In this document: positions 23,783 through 36,018 of the stretch, piece after piece
How positions within the stretch are numbered: position 1 is the first letter of the stretch
Layout: each line of letters begins with the position of its first letter
Source of the DNA: Viscum album
Taxonomy: Eukaryota; Streptophyta; Magnoliopsida; Santalales; Viscaceae
DNA: 64,000 bases
Direction: 5' to 3'
Assembly: GCA_963277665.1 (NCBI GenBank)
Contig: OY728137.1
Location: 1,172,508,670-1,172,572,669, forward strand
Made by a program: the position numbers and the translations under genes
Notes under the pieces: model-generated
What the model was told of the DNA's origin: nothing
The model's input: only the letters and a program-made list of their open reading frames with translations
Databases searched by the model: none

Positions 23783-24024
23783 GATTTGAAGAAATATTTT
23801 ATGACTGACCTACAGGGATAGTCTGAAGGGGATATGAGTGTGGACTATGGAGACTATGTTATTGTGATTTTTCACTTTCTGATGTAATGTAACATTTATG
23901 AATGTATCTAGTGTTTCCAAGGCTACTAAACTAATCGGTCTTTCGAGACTTGATCTTTCATGATCATTCCAATGTTGCGCAATAATGCACCGACTCTGGG
24001 TAACTAGGGTCGGGGCGTTGTAGT

Positions 24025-24035
24025 TGGAATCAGAG
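24025..24035 (+). other. E5 primer-binding site
   Basis: tggaatcagag differs at one base from TGGTATCAGAG, complementary to initiator methionine tRNA, and lies two bases after the LTR end. Confidence 0.85.
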
Positions 24036-24164
24036 GCGGTTTAGTACAAACCTTGGAAGCTAGATTTAGATAAACTCTGATTAGAGAACATAGCCCTAAG
24101 ATAAACATTGAGGATTAGTATGGAAGACCTTCCTAGAATTTTGGTATTATAGAGATTTTGTGAG

Positions 24165-24345
24165 TTTTCCGATAAATACATCCCTGTCTGGATACGAGCA
24201 GGTAGAGGTAGCTCTGGCACAGATATACCTAGGGGTAAAACCCGAAAGCACCTCTTTGAGCTAGACTCAAACGGGAACTGGTGCACAACAACAGGCCTTG
24301 CTTCACTCTTAGTTACGATACTCCCGGGGGATATGCTTAGGATAA
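24165..24345 (+). other. conserved untranslated leader of E5
   Basis: Homologous to the leader in E1 (190-375) and E3 (17035-17220, inverted). Within 24041-24358 the minus strand has an uninterrupted 105-codon frame. Whether that frame matters is discussed in the findings. Confidence 0.6.
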
Positions 24346-24523
24346 CTCTCATTTTCATTACAAACCATTATGATGGGGTTATGAGTATATAATTCCTCAA
24401 AGAAAACATTTTTATGATTATGTATTTTATCCATAAATAGTTCAATTTATGTTAAGTGTTTTTCAAATTTGTTTTTATGTATTTCGTATCATAAACTGAT
24501 CTAGTTTATGACATTGTTTAGAA

Positions 24524-25646
24524 ATGGCGCCTAGTGGAAGGAATGGAAACCATATCAATGCACTCACTCCAGGTAGGGATTTCCCTCCTGCTCAAGATAA
24601 TTATAGTGTAGCTGATGATACAACTGGTGTTGATCAGCTCATCACTACACTGGGATAACTCACTCAGGTTATGAATAATATCCTTACTCATATGGAGCAC
24701 CCTGATCCACAACGTGGAGGATAAATGTTAGACCGCGTCATGAGGCAAAACCAAAAAACATTCAATGGGAGTAAAAATCCCTTAGTATCTGAGCAATGGA
24801 TAAATTCCTCAGAGAAAATATTCCATGCCTTGGGAGTAGTGAAAGGGAAAAGGTTATCATGGCAGTTTACCGCCTCACTGGAGATGCTGATTACTGGTGG
24901 TCATTGATTCAAAACACAAATAAATATTATGAATTATCAAATATGGAATGGAGGGAGTTAAAATAGATTTTCTTAGAAAAATACTATCCTAGTGGCCATC
25001 GAGCAGATATGGAAAGGCAATTTCTGAGTCTAAGACAAAAGGAGGATGAGAATGTCGCAAAGTATGAGGCCAAATTTACAAGGTTAGAGAGACATGCTAG
25101 AGATTATATATGTAACCCCAGAAGTAAGATTGATCGTTTCTTTGATGGGTTAAAACCATTTCTCCATGGAGATTTAGTATCACAATCCTTCTCATCCTAT
25201 GAAGATATTGCCTCGTGTGCTATCAAGACAGAAAAGGAATTCTCTAAGTCTTATGACAACAAAGTAAAGAAAGAGAAGAAGAGAATGGTGGAACAAGATA
25301 TAGATAAAGGGAAAAAGGGAAAGAAGGATTTACCATTATGCGATAATTGTGGGAAGAATCACCCCGGTACTTGCCTAAAAGGAATGGGAGTTTGTTATAA
25401 ATGTGGAGAAAAAGGTCACCAGGCTTGTGATTTAAGGGAAAGAAAGAGGATATCAATGTTGAATGCTAAAATTGTAGAGAAATGGGGAATTATGAAAATG
25501 AATGCCCTAAGCGCCAAGGAAACTTACCTCAGAAAAGGCCAAGAGAGAAAGGCCAAGCTTATGTTGTTACTAAAGCTGAAGTTGAATAATTATTGTATTT
25601 GTGTTTTTGGACTCAAGAACTATATTATGGTTATAAGAATAATGTG
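24524..25646 (+). pseudogene. gag: E5 gag pseudogene
   Basis: The start ATG at 24524 begins MAPSGRNGNHINALTPGR. Stops follow near 24656 and 24722, a frameshift near 24838 and another stop near 24965. After that an open stretch from 25009 to 25647 (212 codons) carries the capsid motif MERQFLSLRQKEDENVAKYE..F.RLERHA. A Lys-rich stretch and two zinc knuckles follow: CDNCGKNHPGTC (about 25339-25374) and CYKCGEKGHQACDL (about 25393-25434), the second with its last Cys displaced. A frameshift near 25460 separates a third knuckle-like NCREMGNYENECPKR. This is the best preserved coding stretch in the window. Gag would form the particle in which the RNA is copied. Confidence 0.9.
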
Positions 25647-26621
25647 ATATATATATAAGGATTGTATTATATTACTTGTTGTTTTCATTAAGGTTTCAAT
25701 ATGATGAAGGTAATCATATTTTTTATTATGTGACAATAAGAGAAACTTTACTTTGTTTGGAAAATATGATGTTACAATTGATTTTGGAATTTAGAGACCT
25801 TTTAGAGAAGGTCTGGATAGAGTTGTTTTGGATAACTATAAAGGTTGAATGGATTAAGTTGATCTTTGGATAGTATTGTTTAAGGTTAAAACATTTCTGA
25901 AGATTATTTTTTGAAAATTGTAATATTATAGTTTTAGGAAAAGGACATCCTACAGTTCAGGGGATAACCCATCGCATCGGACAAAGCTGCAGGAATCGAA
26001 CCCACATCCATAGTGCGACAGGCCTTTATTACATACCACTAGCCTATAGGAAGTCCCTGGTTTTTAAAAAATAGTTTTCCTAATCTAAATGGTATGTGTT
26101 AATATTTGGAACCTTGTACGATTATGATAAATATAATATTTTTGAGTTCTATTATCTTTTTGAGTGAAATATGGGTTTGTGGTAAAAATTTATTAAAGAA
26201 TGAAAGTCTACACAACAAGTATGTCTATTTCCTTACATTCATAGTAAATCTCCTAAATAAATTCCTCAACTTTATGAAAGTTAACTTAAGACAAAAACCT
26301 TGTCGGTTAACTTTTCCTACTGGGGAATCAATAATCGTTTAACTAATCACAAGTTTTTGATTTTCTTGTAGTTAACTTTCTCCTAATCCTGTTTTCTACA
26401 AATCTCCATCAGACCTTGATGGTCTGTTTCTCCTCCATATCCATGTTTTCATAGAATCATAGTATGGTCTATCTCGGGTGACCTTTGTACTTCTCATTCT
26501 TTCTTTTAAATTTATATTTTTATTAACCCTATTTCCGATATGGGTTTTCCACAAAAGAATATTCTACTTTGAACCATTTATTTTAGAAGAACAATTTCAA
26601 ATTGCAAGGACGCAATTTATT
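25647..26621 (+). other. E5 non-coding interior between gag and PPT
   Basis: No protease, RT or integrase motif is readable in any frame. Short open stretches here show no family resemblance. The only identifiable object is the SINE-like insert at 25936-26070. The pol gene seems to have been lost as a block. Confidence 0.6.
25936..26070 (-). mobile_element. tRNA-derived SINE-like insertion
   Basis: On the minus strand a pol III A-box-like taggctagtgg (plus 26037-26047) is followed about 35 bases later by a B box GGTTCGATTCC (plus 25992-26002). This is the spacing of tRNA genes and tRNA-derived SINEs. The 8-base word atagtttt occurs at 25928-25935 and 26071-26078, a fitting target-site duplication. 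No full tRNA cloverleaf is apparent. The 3' tail type is unclear. Confidence 0.6.
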
Positions 26622-26635
26622 GAAGGAGGGGAGAA
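26622..26635 (+). other. E5 polypurine tract
   Basis: gaaggaggggagaa directly precedes TGTAACACCCCAAGC, the start of the 3' LTR. Confidence 0.9.
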
Positions 26636-27639
26636 TGTAACACCCCAAGCTTCCACGATACACTTCTCTTTCAATAATGCAATAGCTTGCATTGTACGCA
26701 AGTTCGATATTCTAACACACCGCGACCAATCAAAGTAGCTGTTATCAATAGTAACACTGACTTTTTGAAATTATATAAATTTTATATTTTAAAAAGGACT
26801 TAATTTTTTAATTAGGAATATCAAATATAGATTTGGGTGAATTTTTGGTATTGTTCTGAAAAACATCAATTTTTGATGAATAGTGAAACCACTAAGGGGT
26901 AGTTAAAAACTGATTTTTCATTTAAATTAAACTTTACCGCTTCTATGAATTGAATTTCAAAAATCCTACATACATGGTTTTCATTAGGATGTAAAATTTG
27001 GTTCAATGGGATTAAAATTATTTTTTTGTGAATAGTAACTTTTAGGTTTTATTAATCACCATTAAAGGTAATTAGTGTAATTTAAGGTAAATATAATGTT
27101 ATAATAATATGAAATTACCTTTACACTTGTCCTACCCTTATTGAATGAGTCATGGAAGACCATGAAAATCCATGGGTCAACTTGGGGACCCCATGGAGCC
27201 ACTTGGGTAAGATAATGACATTAATAACTTTTTATTTAAAGTAAAAATAAAATTGTCACAAACATGTGTTGTTTTACTAAAACAATTATTACATGGGGTT
27301 ATATAAGTTAACATTTCGACTAAAAATATTCATTGGGAAGATAAAAATATTTCCTACATCATGATATTTTTTTTATAATTTTTAGACATTAAATAAATTA
27401 AATTTTTTATGACACCATGATGATGCAACGATTACCTCATTAATTAACAATTTAAATAAAATGAAAATATAATGTAAAATATAATACATACATATGTCAA
27501 AAACCTATTGGATGAGTAGATTTAGAAACCTTATAACCTTATACTTGAAATATATAATTTTTGGTCCTTTAAAATCTGAAACTCAGTATATAATAAAGTA
27601 ACATTTCTGGACATTTTATGAGTGCCCCACCTCTCCTCT

Positions 27640-27647
27640 TATAAAAG
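27640..27647 (+). promoter_or_regulatory. TATA box of the E5 3' LTR
   Basis: TATAAAAG lies in a C-rich stretch (cctctcctcttataaaaggcccccacc), typical of a plant retrotransposon core promoter. The 5' LTR has tgtaaaag at the same place (21819-21826). Transcription would start roughly 30 bases downstream. Confidence 0.7.
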
Positions 27648-27817
27648 GCCCCCACCTATACCACCTTATTCACACCTTCAAATCCATTTGGCTCAGACAG
27701 ACTCTGCCAAAATACTCTCTCATATTCCCTCTCTTACTCCTAGAAACCTCACTTTGGTCAGAAGTCTTCCCAAGGAATCCTTTGGCTCAAATCAAAAAGA
27801 GTTACCCGATTTTAAAG

Positions 27818-29603
27818 GTAATGTCTTCTCTTATGTTGTTTTGTTTTATTTTTCTTCTCCAACCCACCAAACTCATTTTTATTATTTTATTTTGTAACAA
27901 CACCAGAATCCTCAATATACTTGGATTTTTTTATTAGAATTATTTTATTTACACTTACACACACCTTCGTTTAATGGTTAAAGAACATACTGTTTCTATG
28001 GGTGGTGAATTATTGCCTCACAAAACGATGATTGTTCAATCTTCTTTTAACACCTCTCATGGTGGCCATTATGATGAAACTATTTTTATATATGATATAT
28101 ATTATGTTTATGTTTTCCTTATGATTTGGAATTTTTAATTTATGGCATACCTTTATGATTTCCAGTATGGGTAAACGTGATAATTTCATTTTAGGAAGTG
28201 CGGACTACTGCCCCCTCAAAGTGATTTGAATCGTTAATGCCATAAGTGGGGTGTATAAAGGATGGAGTAAATGATATTATATATGATATTATCCTGGAAT
28301 TATAATATACCTTTATATAATTATGATTTCATTCCATTAAATATGAAATACAAATGAAAGTAACGTTCAAGCGTACGTACGGCTTACCGTCTGCAGGAAC
28401 GGTGCATTTCATTTATTACCTCAAAATGTAATGTAATATTAGAAATGCATGAATATACTGGATATATATGATATATATGATATCTAGATCATGAATATAA
28501 TTCAGGATAAAATTGATATTTTACCACATGAACAACTTGTAATTATAAGAAGATTATTGTGGACTCAAGTACCAAAGATCGACAAAACAACCGTTATTAA
28601 CTTAAATGACTACATAATGTTCATAACATGATAATAAGTGATATAAAAGTAATAATAAACTTTAAAAAAGTTATTAGGAAAGTATAAATTAACTCTAGTT
28701 TATTATTCAAGAGGTTAAAGAACTATTGAGTCAAGTCGGACACGAGGTAAGGGACTTCGTCTCAATCTCCTTTCATTGAGGCATATTTTTTTTTATACAC
28801 AACTTTATTTTATATGGTGTATAAAACCCTTTTACTTTTACTTTTATTCAAAATGAATCTTTATATATGAAGCATTTATACTAAATGAAAAAAGGAGTAT
28901 TTTGTCTTACTTATGCTGCGATAATGACTTCTCCACCGCCGTGACCATTATTTCAGTTTCGGTTTCCTCTACAAGCCATACCATTTTTTAAATGAAAAAT
29001 AAATACCGAGTTTTTCATTTATTTTATTTTGGTATAGAAAATGGTTTTGATAATGTTTTTATTATATCAATGTGTTGTATTGATATCTTGTGATTGAAAT
29101 GTGGAAATGTTATGTTTCCTTTATGCATTTTTTATATGATACAATTATGTTATGGTTTATGATATGTTTAAACCTTTTCATATAAGGAATGTATTGGAAT
29201 TAATAATTGATGGGTGGAGCTAGCAATAGCTCCTAGATGCATCGGTAGGTCTCATGAGACAAACTAGTGTCTTGTCACAAGGCCTTGACAAAATCTTATT
29301 TGTAGACTTGGCACGAGGCCTTGGCTACATGGTTATGATAGTATGGAATTATGCATTCCATCATTATGAAAGTGGTTAATGATATTGCATGTGATTATTC
29401 GACTAGTAGAATATCCATGTGAGTAAGTAAATGGCATTATTTCATTTTACTTTTTCCATATTATGCTAAAGTTCAAGTTTAAAAGGTCGTTGTTTAAGTT
29501 ATACATTGCCTTAAATGTTTATGTTTATTTATGAAAGTTTCTGCAGTATTGCTATCCTTACTCAGCATCTGATCTCACCCCTTTCTATGTTTTATTTTCC
29601 CAG
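27818..29603 (+). other. putative leader intron in the E5 3' LTR
   Basis: Donor-like aaag|gtaatg and acceptor-like tttattttcccag are both retained, 1786 bases apart, against 1787 in the 5' copy. Confidence 0.4.
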
Positions 29604-29843
29604 GATGTGAAGAAATATTTTATGACCGACCTACAGGGATAGTCTGAAGGGGATATGAGTGTGGACAATGGAGGCTATGTTATTGTGATTTTTCACTTTA
29701 TGATGTAATATAACATTTATTAATGTATCTAGTGTTTCCAAGGCTAATAAAATAATCGATCTTTCGAGACTTTATCTTTTGTGATCATGACAATGTTACG
29801 TAATAATTCACCAACTCTGGGTAACTGGCATCAGGGCATTACA

Positions 29844-29848
29844 AATTA
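29844..29848 (+). repeat. target-site duplication AATTA, right copy (E5)
   Basis: Identical to 20434-20438. Confidence 0.95.
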
Positions 29849-30740
29849 GGTCTTATTAATTCCACCAATATTTTTACGAATATAATAAATAGAGTCTTTA
29901 GATATTTCCCTACTGATTTTTTAGTATTCTTTATATAGTATATTCTTATCTGTTTTAAGTGTAAGGTATATCATGAATATTAATTAAAAAATGTAATAAA
30001 GTCTTTAAATCAGTGTAAACTATATGAAAAATTTAAGAAGTTTGAATCGTGGCTACAAGTGGTTGTATTTTTTGGTTGTATAATCTTCAGTGAGGCTATA
30101 TTGGTTTATAAATCAAATGAAGAGGATATTGAACATTGGACTAGACCAACCATGGTGACTGAGATATAATGTTTTTATGGTTTTTCTATAAATTATCATT
30201 ACTTTTTAGATAATTTCTCATAAATAGATAATCCACCCACCATGTTAACCCGTAAAGGAGATAAGTTTCTTTAGATGGATGAATTTTTGAAAAATATCAA
30301 GTAAACGTAGAGAATATATTTTACTAAACTAATTATTACATTATCCTATATTGTAGGAGAGTTTTTAATCTATATTTATTCATCTAAGAAGGTATTAGTA
30401 TTAATTCTCATGCAGAATGATGTGGTTCTTTCTTATGCCTCCCGAAAAATGAAGGTTCATGTGAAAATTATGCAAATCATGATTTGGATTTAACTGAAGC
30501 AATTTTTTTATTAATGATATGGCCGAATTATATTTATTGATAAAATTATGATATATATATATATATATCAATCACAAAATATTAATGTATATATTCACAT
30601 AAGAGTATATTAATTTTCATGATAGAAGATGGTTAGAGTTGATTAAATATTCTAATTTTTCAATACATTACCACCTTGGGATAGATAAAAAGTAGGTGAT
30701 GGTCCGAGTTCAAAGGATTGTGATATATTATCTATGATAA
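29849..30740 (+). pseudogene. E2 second half of RT and RNase H
   Basis: Directly after E5 the frame continues GLINSTNIFTNIINRVFRYF, the FGLTNAP..F..LMNRVF motif of gypsy RT. The catalytic block is degraded to VFFI.YILIC. RNase H follows near 30410-30480 as MQNDVVLSYASRKMKVHVK, matching the VLMQ..RVIAYASRQLK signature. The IN-proximal text near 30660-30720 is very worn. Many stops. Confidence 0.8.
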
Positions 30741-31129
30741 GGATATAAAATCCAATATTTATGGATTTGAAAAGAATGGGTCCAGAAAACGTAAAGTTAG
30801 GTGATAAATTTTATCTTTCTTAAATAACTGTACACTCATCTATTTAAGTGATGATAAGAGAGGTGTAGAGGGAGGATATGGAGATGTAAAAAAGGTGAGA
30901 GATGTTCTTGAGTTCAAAATTGACTTAAGTGGAATGATAATTTTTATGAATGTTTTCTATGTTCCATCCATACAGGATTAGAAGAAGGATCTATTAGAAT
31001 ATGTTCATAGTTCTTTATTCTTTGTTAATCCTGGAAGTAAAAAGATATTTAGATATTTGAAAGACTATTTTAAGTAGGATGGAATTAAGAGAGATATAGA
31101 AAAGATTGTATCTCAGTTCTTGAATATTA

Positions 31130-32290
31130 CATAATTTAAGGCTAAGATACAAAATTATAAGTGGGTGTTACAACCATTACCCATAGTAGAATAAAAAGTG
31201 GAAAATATCACCATTTATTTTATTATCAGACTATATATCAATTCTAAATAGAATAATGCTATATGGGATGTAGTCAATCACCAAACAACGTTGGAATAAT
31301 TCATATCTATAAGATAAAAGATATCTCTTAATTATATTTCCATAATATACATTATGTAAGAGGTAAGTTTTCATATAGTACCATGTTATATTGTATCTGA
31401 TTGGCATTAGATGTTCACGTCATAGTTTTGGTAATGTCTTTAGCAATCTTTGGATACATAGTTGAGTTTCAGCATTGTTAATCATCCTCATGCAGATAGT
31501 AAATATGAGAGAACAATTCTAACCCTATATAATAGGTTTATATCTTTTTCTATGGACCTCAAAGGTGTTTGGGATCAACACCTTACATTGGTTAAGTTTT
31601 CATACAACAACATATTTCACTCGATTGTTTAAATGGAACTTTACAAAGCCCTATATAAAAATATGTGTAGAACACCAATGAAATGGGATGAAGATGGATA
31701 AATAAATATATTGGGACTTTATCTAGCTGAATAAATGATAGAGAAGGTTATATCCATTTAGAATAATGTAAGGGAAACACAAATTTAGTAGAAATATTAT
31801 TTTGACAATCACCGTTATGATTTTGAATTAGAAGTTAGTGAAAAGTATGTCTCTAATAGTTTTTGAATGGAATAAGGTAATGATATTTTGAAATAAGGTA
31901 AAACTATGTCCTTTTTATATTAGTACACATGAAATTATTCATCGTATCAGGATAATAGATTATATATTGTCACTTCCACTTAACCTCTCACAAGTCCATG
32001 ATGTGTTCCATGTATGTATCTTGAGGAAGTACGTACCTAATATTTCACATGTACTAAACTAAGAAGTCATACCAATGGATCATGTTCTTTCTTATTAGGA
32101 AAAACTGGTGGAAACAACATATCTTATAGAGAAATTGTTTCCCTATAAGATGCCTAGCATGCTCAGTGTTTTTAAGCAAAATCGCCAACATGATGAAGGT
32201 AGATCGGAACCTGGATATGTAATTGGGTTGAAGTATCTTCATTTATTTACAAAATTATGATAGAATTTTTAGGGAGAAATTAATTTTAAT
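31130..32290 (+). pseudogene. E2 integrase and C-terminal tail
   Basis: Readable pieces: NNAIWDVVNHQTT (about 31252-31290), CYIVSDWH near 31390 (second Asp as SDWH), the FSYNNIFHSIV block (about 31590-31630), YEFTVLTL-like remnants of the Glu region near 31510-31540, then LTSPQVHDVFH-like text at about 31985. The tail LIEKLFPYKMPSMLSVFKQN (about 32127-32185) matches the E1 tail. The first catalytic Asp is not recognisable. Broken by many stops. Confidence 0.75.
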
Positions 32291-32300
32291 GGGGTTATAA
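32291..32300 (+). other. E2 polypurine tract, decayed
   Basis: aatggggttataa lies before tttaacacc, which parallels the E1 arrangement aatggggggtggt|tgtaac. The LTR start has TT where TG is expected. Confidence 0.5.
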
Positions 32301-35300
32301 TTTAACACCTTGAGATTTTATGAAATAAAATTCTCAAATAAATTTAATTCCATCAATATATTATATTACATCCAACATCTAGTTTTGACGAACCTTGATA
32401 TACTATTAATATTTTTATTTAAACTTAACATTAATAAAGTAAAAAAAAAAATGTATGAATATGAATAAAAAATTTAAATATTATTTATGATGGTTTTATA
32501 TAAATAAAACATATTTATAAAAAATTACTTAATTTTTAATAAAGGGTTTTTTTTCAAAAATATTATTTTCTCAAAAAATATTCAATTTTCAAAACAAAAA
32601 ATAAAAGTAAATTTTTACTATTCTAGAAAATATTTTCAAAAAAATAAACTTCATTTTTTAAATCTACATGTCAATTTTATCTTTGAGTGGATTTTTGAAA
32701 ATTTTCAAAAATGATTAATTTTTTGATGAATTATAAAAAATACTGTATTTTATTAATGAAATCATTTTCATTTAAATAATTTATAATCTCCAATTTCTAA
32801 TAATGTTTTAAAAGTAAAATTAGATAAATTATATATTTATCAATCCAAATTTTGTTATTGGAATATATTTTATATGGACTTTATATTTTAAAACATTCTA
32901 TACTTATGAAAATTTTCTCTTTGGATAACCTCTTTTTTATCGCGTCTGCATGTTTAATTTTAAATTAAAATTTAAAAAATTTGTAAATGGAAGTCAGAAA
33001 AATGTATTAAATATTTGTAATAAACATAATTAATATTACATAATATGTTCAGCTTAATTTTTTTCTTAATTAATAGTAAAAAATATAAATATTAATTACT
33101 TCAATTAATGTTTAAATGGTTTTTCTAGGGGTTAAAATAAAAAATAAGGAGTAGAATAAACTAAAACGTATAAAACTCCCATTATAGGGACTTATTTAAA
33201 CCTTATCTCACATAAGGTGCAATAATAATTCATTTGGGATCATTTTGGAATGTTTAAAAAGTCTATAAAAATTTTTCTTTCTTATAATTATAAGTGCTAC
33301 CTTTCCCAAACATATAAATGGTCACCCCCTCTTATTTCATCATCGTAGTTACAAAATCTTTTTGTTCTGTCACTCCCTTCCAAAATCCATTCTTAACATA
33401 CCTCTCCACTTCTTAGAAGACTTAGTTTGATTAGGAAACTCTCCTAATATGGATTTTGGTGTAGAAATAAATGGACATTCCAAATAAGACGATATTCGAA
33501 TGTGTATGAATGATGTCAAGATATATTATAAGGTAATTCAATCGTTCTTTTGTTTCATTGGGACACATTCATTATACACCAATTTTTTTCTTTTTCTTTT
33601 TTGTACATATACATCTCATGAATTTATTTTATGGTTATTGTCATGAAAATTAAAGGATATACATATCCATCTATGTTTCTTTCTTTCATGGGGATTATGA
33701 TTCAATAATTACCAAATTGGTAATGGTTTTATGTTATAATCCCATTTTTAATGGGTTTATTTATCATTTTGTTTTTTGTGATGAAATATTATGATATATC
33801 TCTCAAGAAACTCATTCCTATTCCAATCCTCTAGTTATTTATGTATAATTCATTCTTTTTTCTTTCATTTTTCTCTCCTTATGAACTAAATAGACCGAAA
33901 TAATTTTTTTTAAGAAAAAACAATATATTTCTTACTTTGGTCAAAAATCTTTTTTATTCCATGTCTATGTTTTCAAAACAAATAATGTTCATTCTCAATA
34001 TTTCACAATGATTTTTAAGGAAATTTTATCCCATGTTTTTATTTTTTATAGAATTTTTAAAAATGAATCTTCTTTTCAATTTTCAAATGAGGAAATTTTT
34101 ACTTTTTACCAAAATTGTATATTTAATATTTTTTTAACATGTATAGCATGAACAAAAAATTTCACAGTCATAAACACTCAAATATTTGAAGCATACATTA
34201 TATGTTTCAAATTTTCTTTACAAATAAAATATAGTACTTAATATTTCATAACTTTTTATACTTTAATTAATTTAATTAAAAATGAAAAAAAAAATTCCTC
34301 AAGAATTTTTTAATGGTATTTTATGGAATTTCTATATATAAATGAAAAAAAACTATTGTTTTTATATATTTACTGTGGATATGATCTAATGGTACCATCA
34401 ATATTATTTCTTTTGGTGGTTTAGGATTATGATGAATTTATGAGATGAATATGAATCTCATTTCTTTCATATGGGTAATGCTATGTTGGGATGTTTATGA
34501 AAACCTTTTCATTCCATGGGTTAGGATATGATTAATAGTTGATGATCTTGTGGAATGAATATTAATGATTTGAATTATTTGATGGGTTACACCTATGTAT
34601 CTCACTGATGTATTAGGTAAAGTATTATATCTACTGATATAACTATTTAAAATAGGCCAATGTGATTGATCCATTATGGGAAACTTGTCAATAGGGTTGA
34701 TCCACTATGGGAAATAGGTGATTATGCATAGTTTTTTATGAAATAGAAAACATGTGTTGATTCGAGATCCATTATTATTTGGTGGTCTTTCATTTTGAAC
34801 ATTACATATGAAATAGTTTCTATATTTATGATGGTCCTATGCCTATATGACATTAACTTATGTTTGAGGACTAATTTATGATGATTTATCACTCTTATGG
34901 TTTATGTATTTTGAAATGATAATCTTTTATGTCATGGATCATGTTTTTGATACATGATATATTAGGTATGAACATTGTAATTTATTTTCATAATATAATT
35001 CTCGTATTCTTATCTTTTTCTTTAATATTATATCAATTGGTATCTTATATTTTTACCCTTACTGAGCATCTGATCTCACCCTTTGTTATGTTTCCTTTCT
35101 GTAGGTTATGATGAAAGTGTTAAATAGTGTACGTTTATGAAGAGTACTAAATGGGAGGATCTTTATAGAATATTTTAAAGATCCTTCATGAAATAATAAC
35201 ATTTTGTAACTACTATTTAAAGACACTAAACCTTTAAAAAAACTATGAAGTGTATTTGGAAAATATATTTAATATTAATTTATTAAGATGTAATATCTAT

Positions 35301-35386
35301 GTATTAAAATCATGATTCATTATAAATGTGATTATCATGGAAATGATTTATAGATGGTTGGTATATGTATAGATATGGGTTTTATA
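32301..35386 (+). repeat. E2 3' LTR
   Basis: The start follows the decayed PPT. The end is set at gggttttata (35378-35386), parallel to the E1 LTR end. It contains cttactgagcatctgatctcaccc at about 35057, almost identical to E5 (23737 and 29558), at a similar distance from the LTR end. That fixes it as a related LTR. The 5' LTR of E2 is missing, so the borders cannot be verified. It is extremely AT-rich. Confidence 0.6.
33533..35104 (+). other. putative leader intron in the E2 3' LTR
   Basis: A donor-like aag|gtaatt at 33533 and an acceptor-like tttcctttctgtag ending at 35104 lie at places matching the E5 signals, here 1572 bases apart. Confidence 0.3.
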
Positions 35387-36018
35387 ATTTTACCCACTTT
35401 TTTATGATGATTGAGATGGTGTGGGGAAGGTGTGATGACTTTAGTGGGGTGGTCGTATTTTATGATGCAAATATTGTAAAAATAATATGAATGATATGAA
35501 TAAATTTTTTATAATGGTTTATCAAGTGGTGATTTGTTTCTAGAACATTTTCTATTAAATTATTATCAATGTAAACAAAATTATATCATGATTTTTTATT
35601 AATTCAATATATAATAAAAGTTTTGATGATACATATTCTAGTGTTACCACTATCAGTGTTGGTTTTATGTTTTTATGGAATTATATTTAATTCATGTTTC
35701 TTCTACTAGATTAATCCTTATCATTATTGTTCTTTGATTATCCTAATTTTCAATTTTAGTAAACATCATTATCTTCTATCTCAGATCCTTTATTTCTCAA
35801 AGATGTAGAAATTATTAGAAATATGATCACGCTAATTACTTGTAAAGGCATGCATATTTATGGGTTTTTGAATTTAAATGGTTTTGAGTTTTTATTCTTA
35901 GTGTAGGGTGTGTCTTTAGAATAAAAATTTATATGAGGATATTAATCATTAGAATATATATGGAATATTTATTTTATGTATATCAAGTCTCTATAGGTGT
36001 TTTCAATTGTCAGGTGAA
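35387..36018. other. unassigned AT-rich stretch
   Basis: No coding motif, no LTR edge and no repeat found. It may be the DNA into which E2 inserted or part of the next LTR. Confidence 0.4.

Larger units (their letters stand above)
20439..24022 (+). repeat. E5 5' LTR (3584 bp)
   Basis: It starts TGTAACACCCTAAGC and ends gcgttgta right before the PBS. It aligns with 26636-29843 except for an extra stretch of about 376 bases near 20560-20935. Its TATA box is mutated (tgtaaaag at 21819). Putative intron signals are listed separately. Confidence 0.95.
20439..29843 (+). mobile_element. E5: giant-LTR, gag-only gypsy-type element
   Basis: A complete element of 9.4 kb. It has a 5' LTR of 3584 bases, PBS, leader, gag pseudogene, about 1 kb of non-coding DNA, PPT and a 3' LTR of 3208 bases, between AATTA duplications. 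LTRs make up 72% of the length. No protease, RT, RNase H or integrase can be read in the 2.6-kb interior. It is therefore non-autonomous and would have needed enzymes from a related element. The LTR pair differs at about one base in ten in the segments I compared by eye, so the insertion is old. Confidence 0.95.
26636..29843 (+). repeat. E5 3' LTR (3208 bp)
   Basis: Starts TGTAACACCCCAAGC and ends gcattaca, directly before AATTA. It preserves a TATA box that the 5' copy has lost. It lacks about 376 bases present near the start of the 5' copy. Confidence 0.95.
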
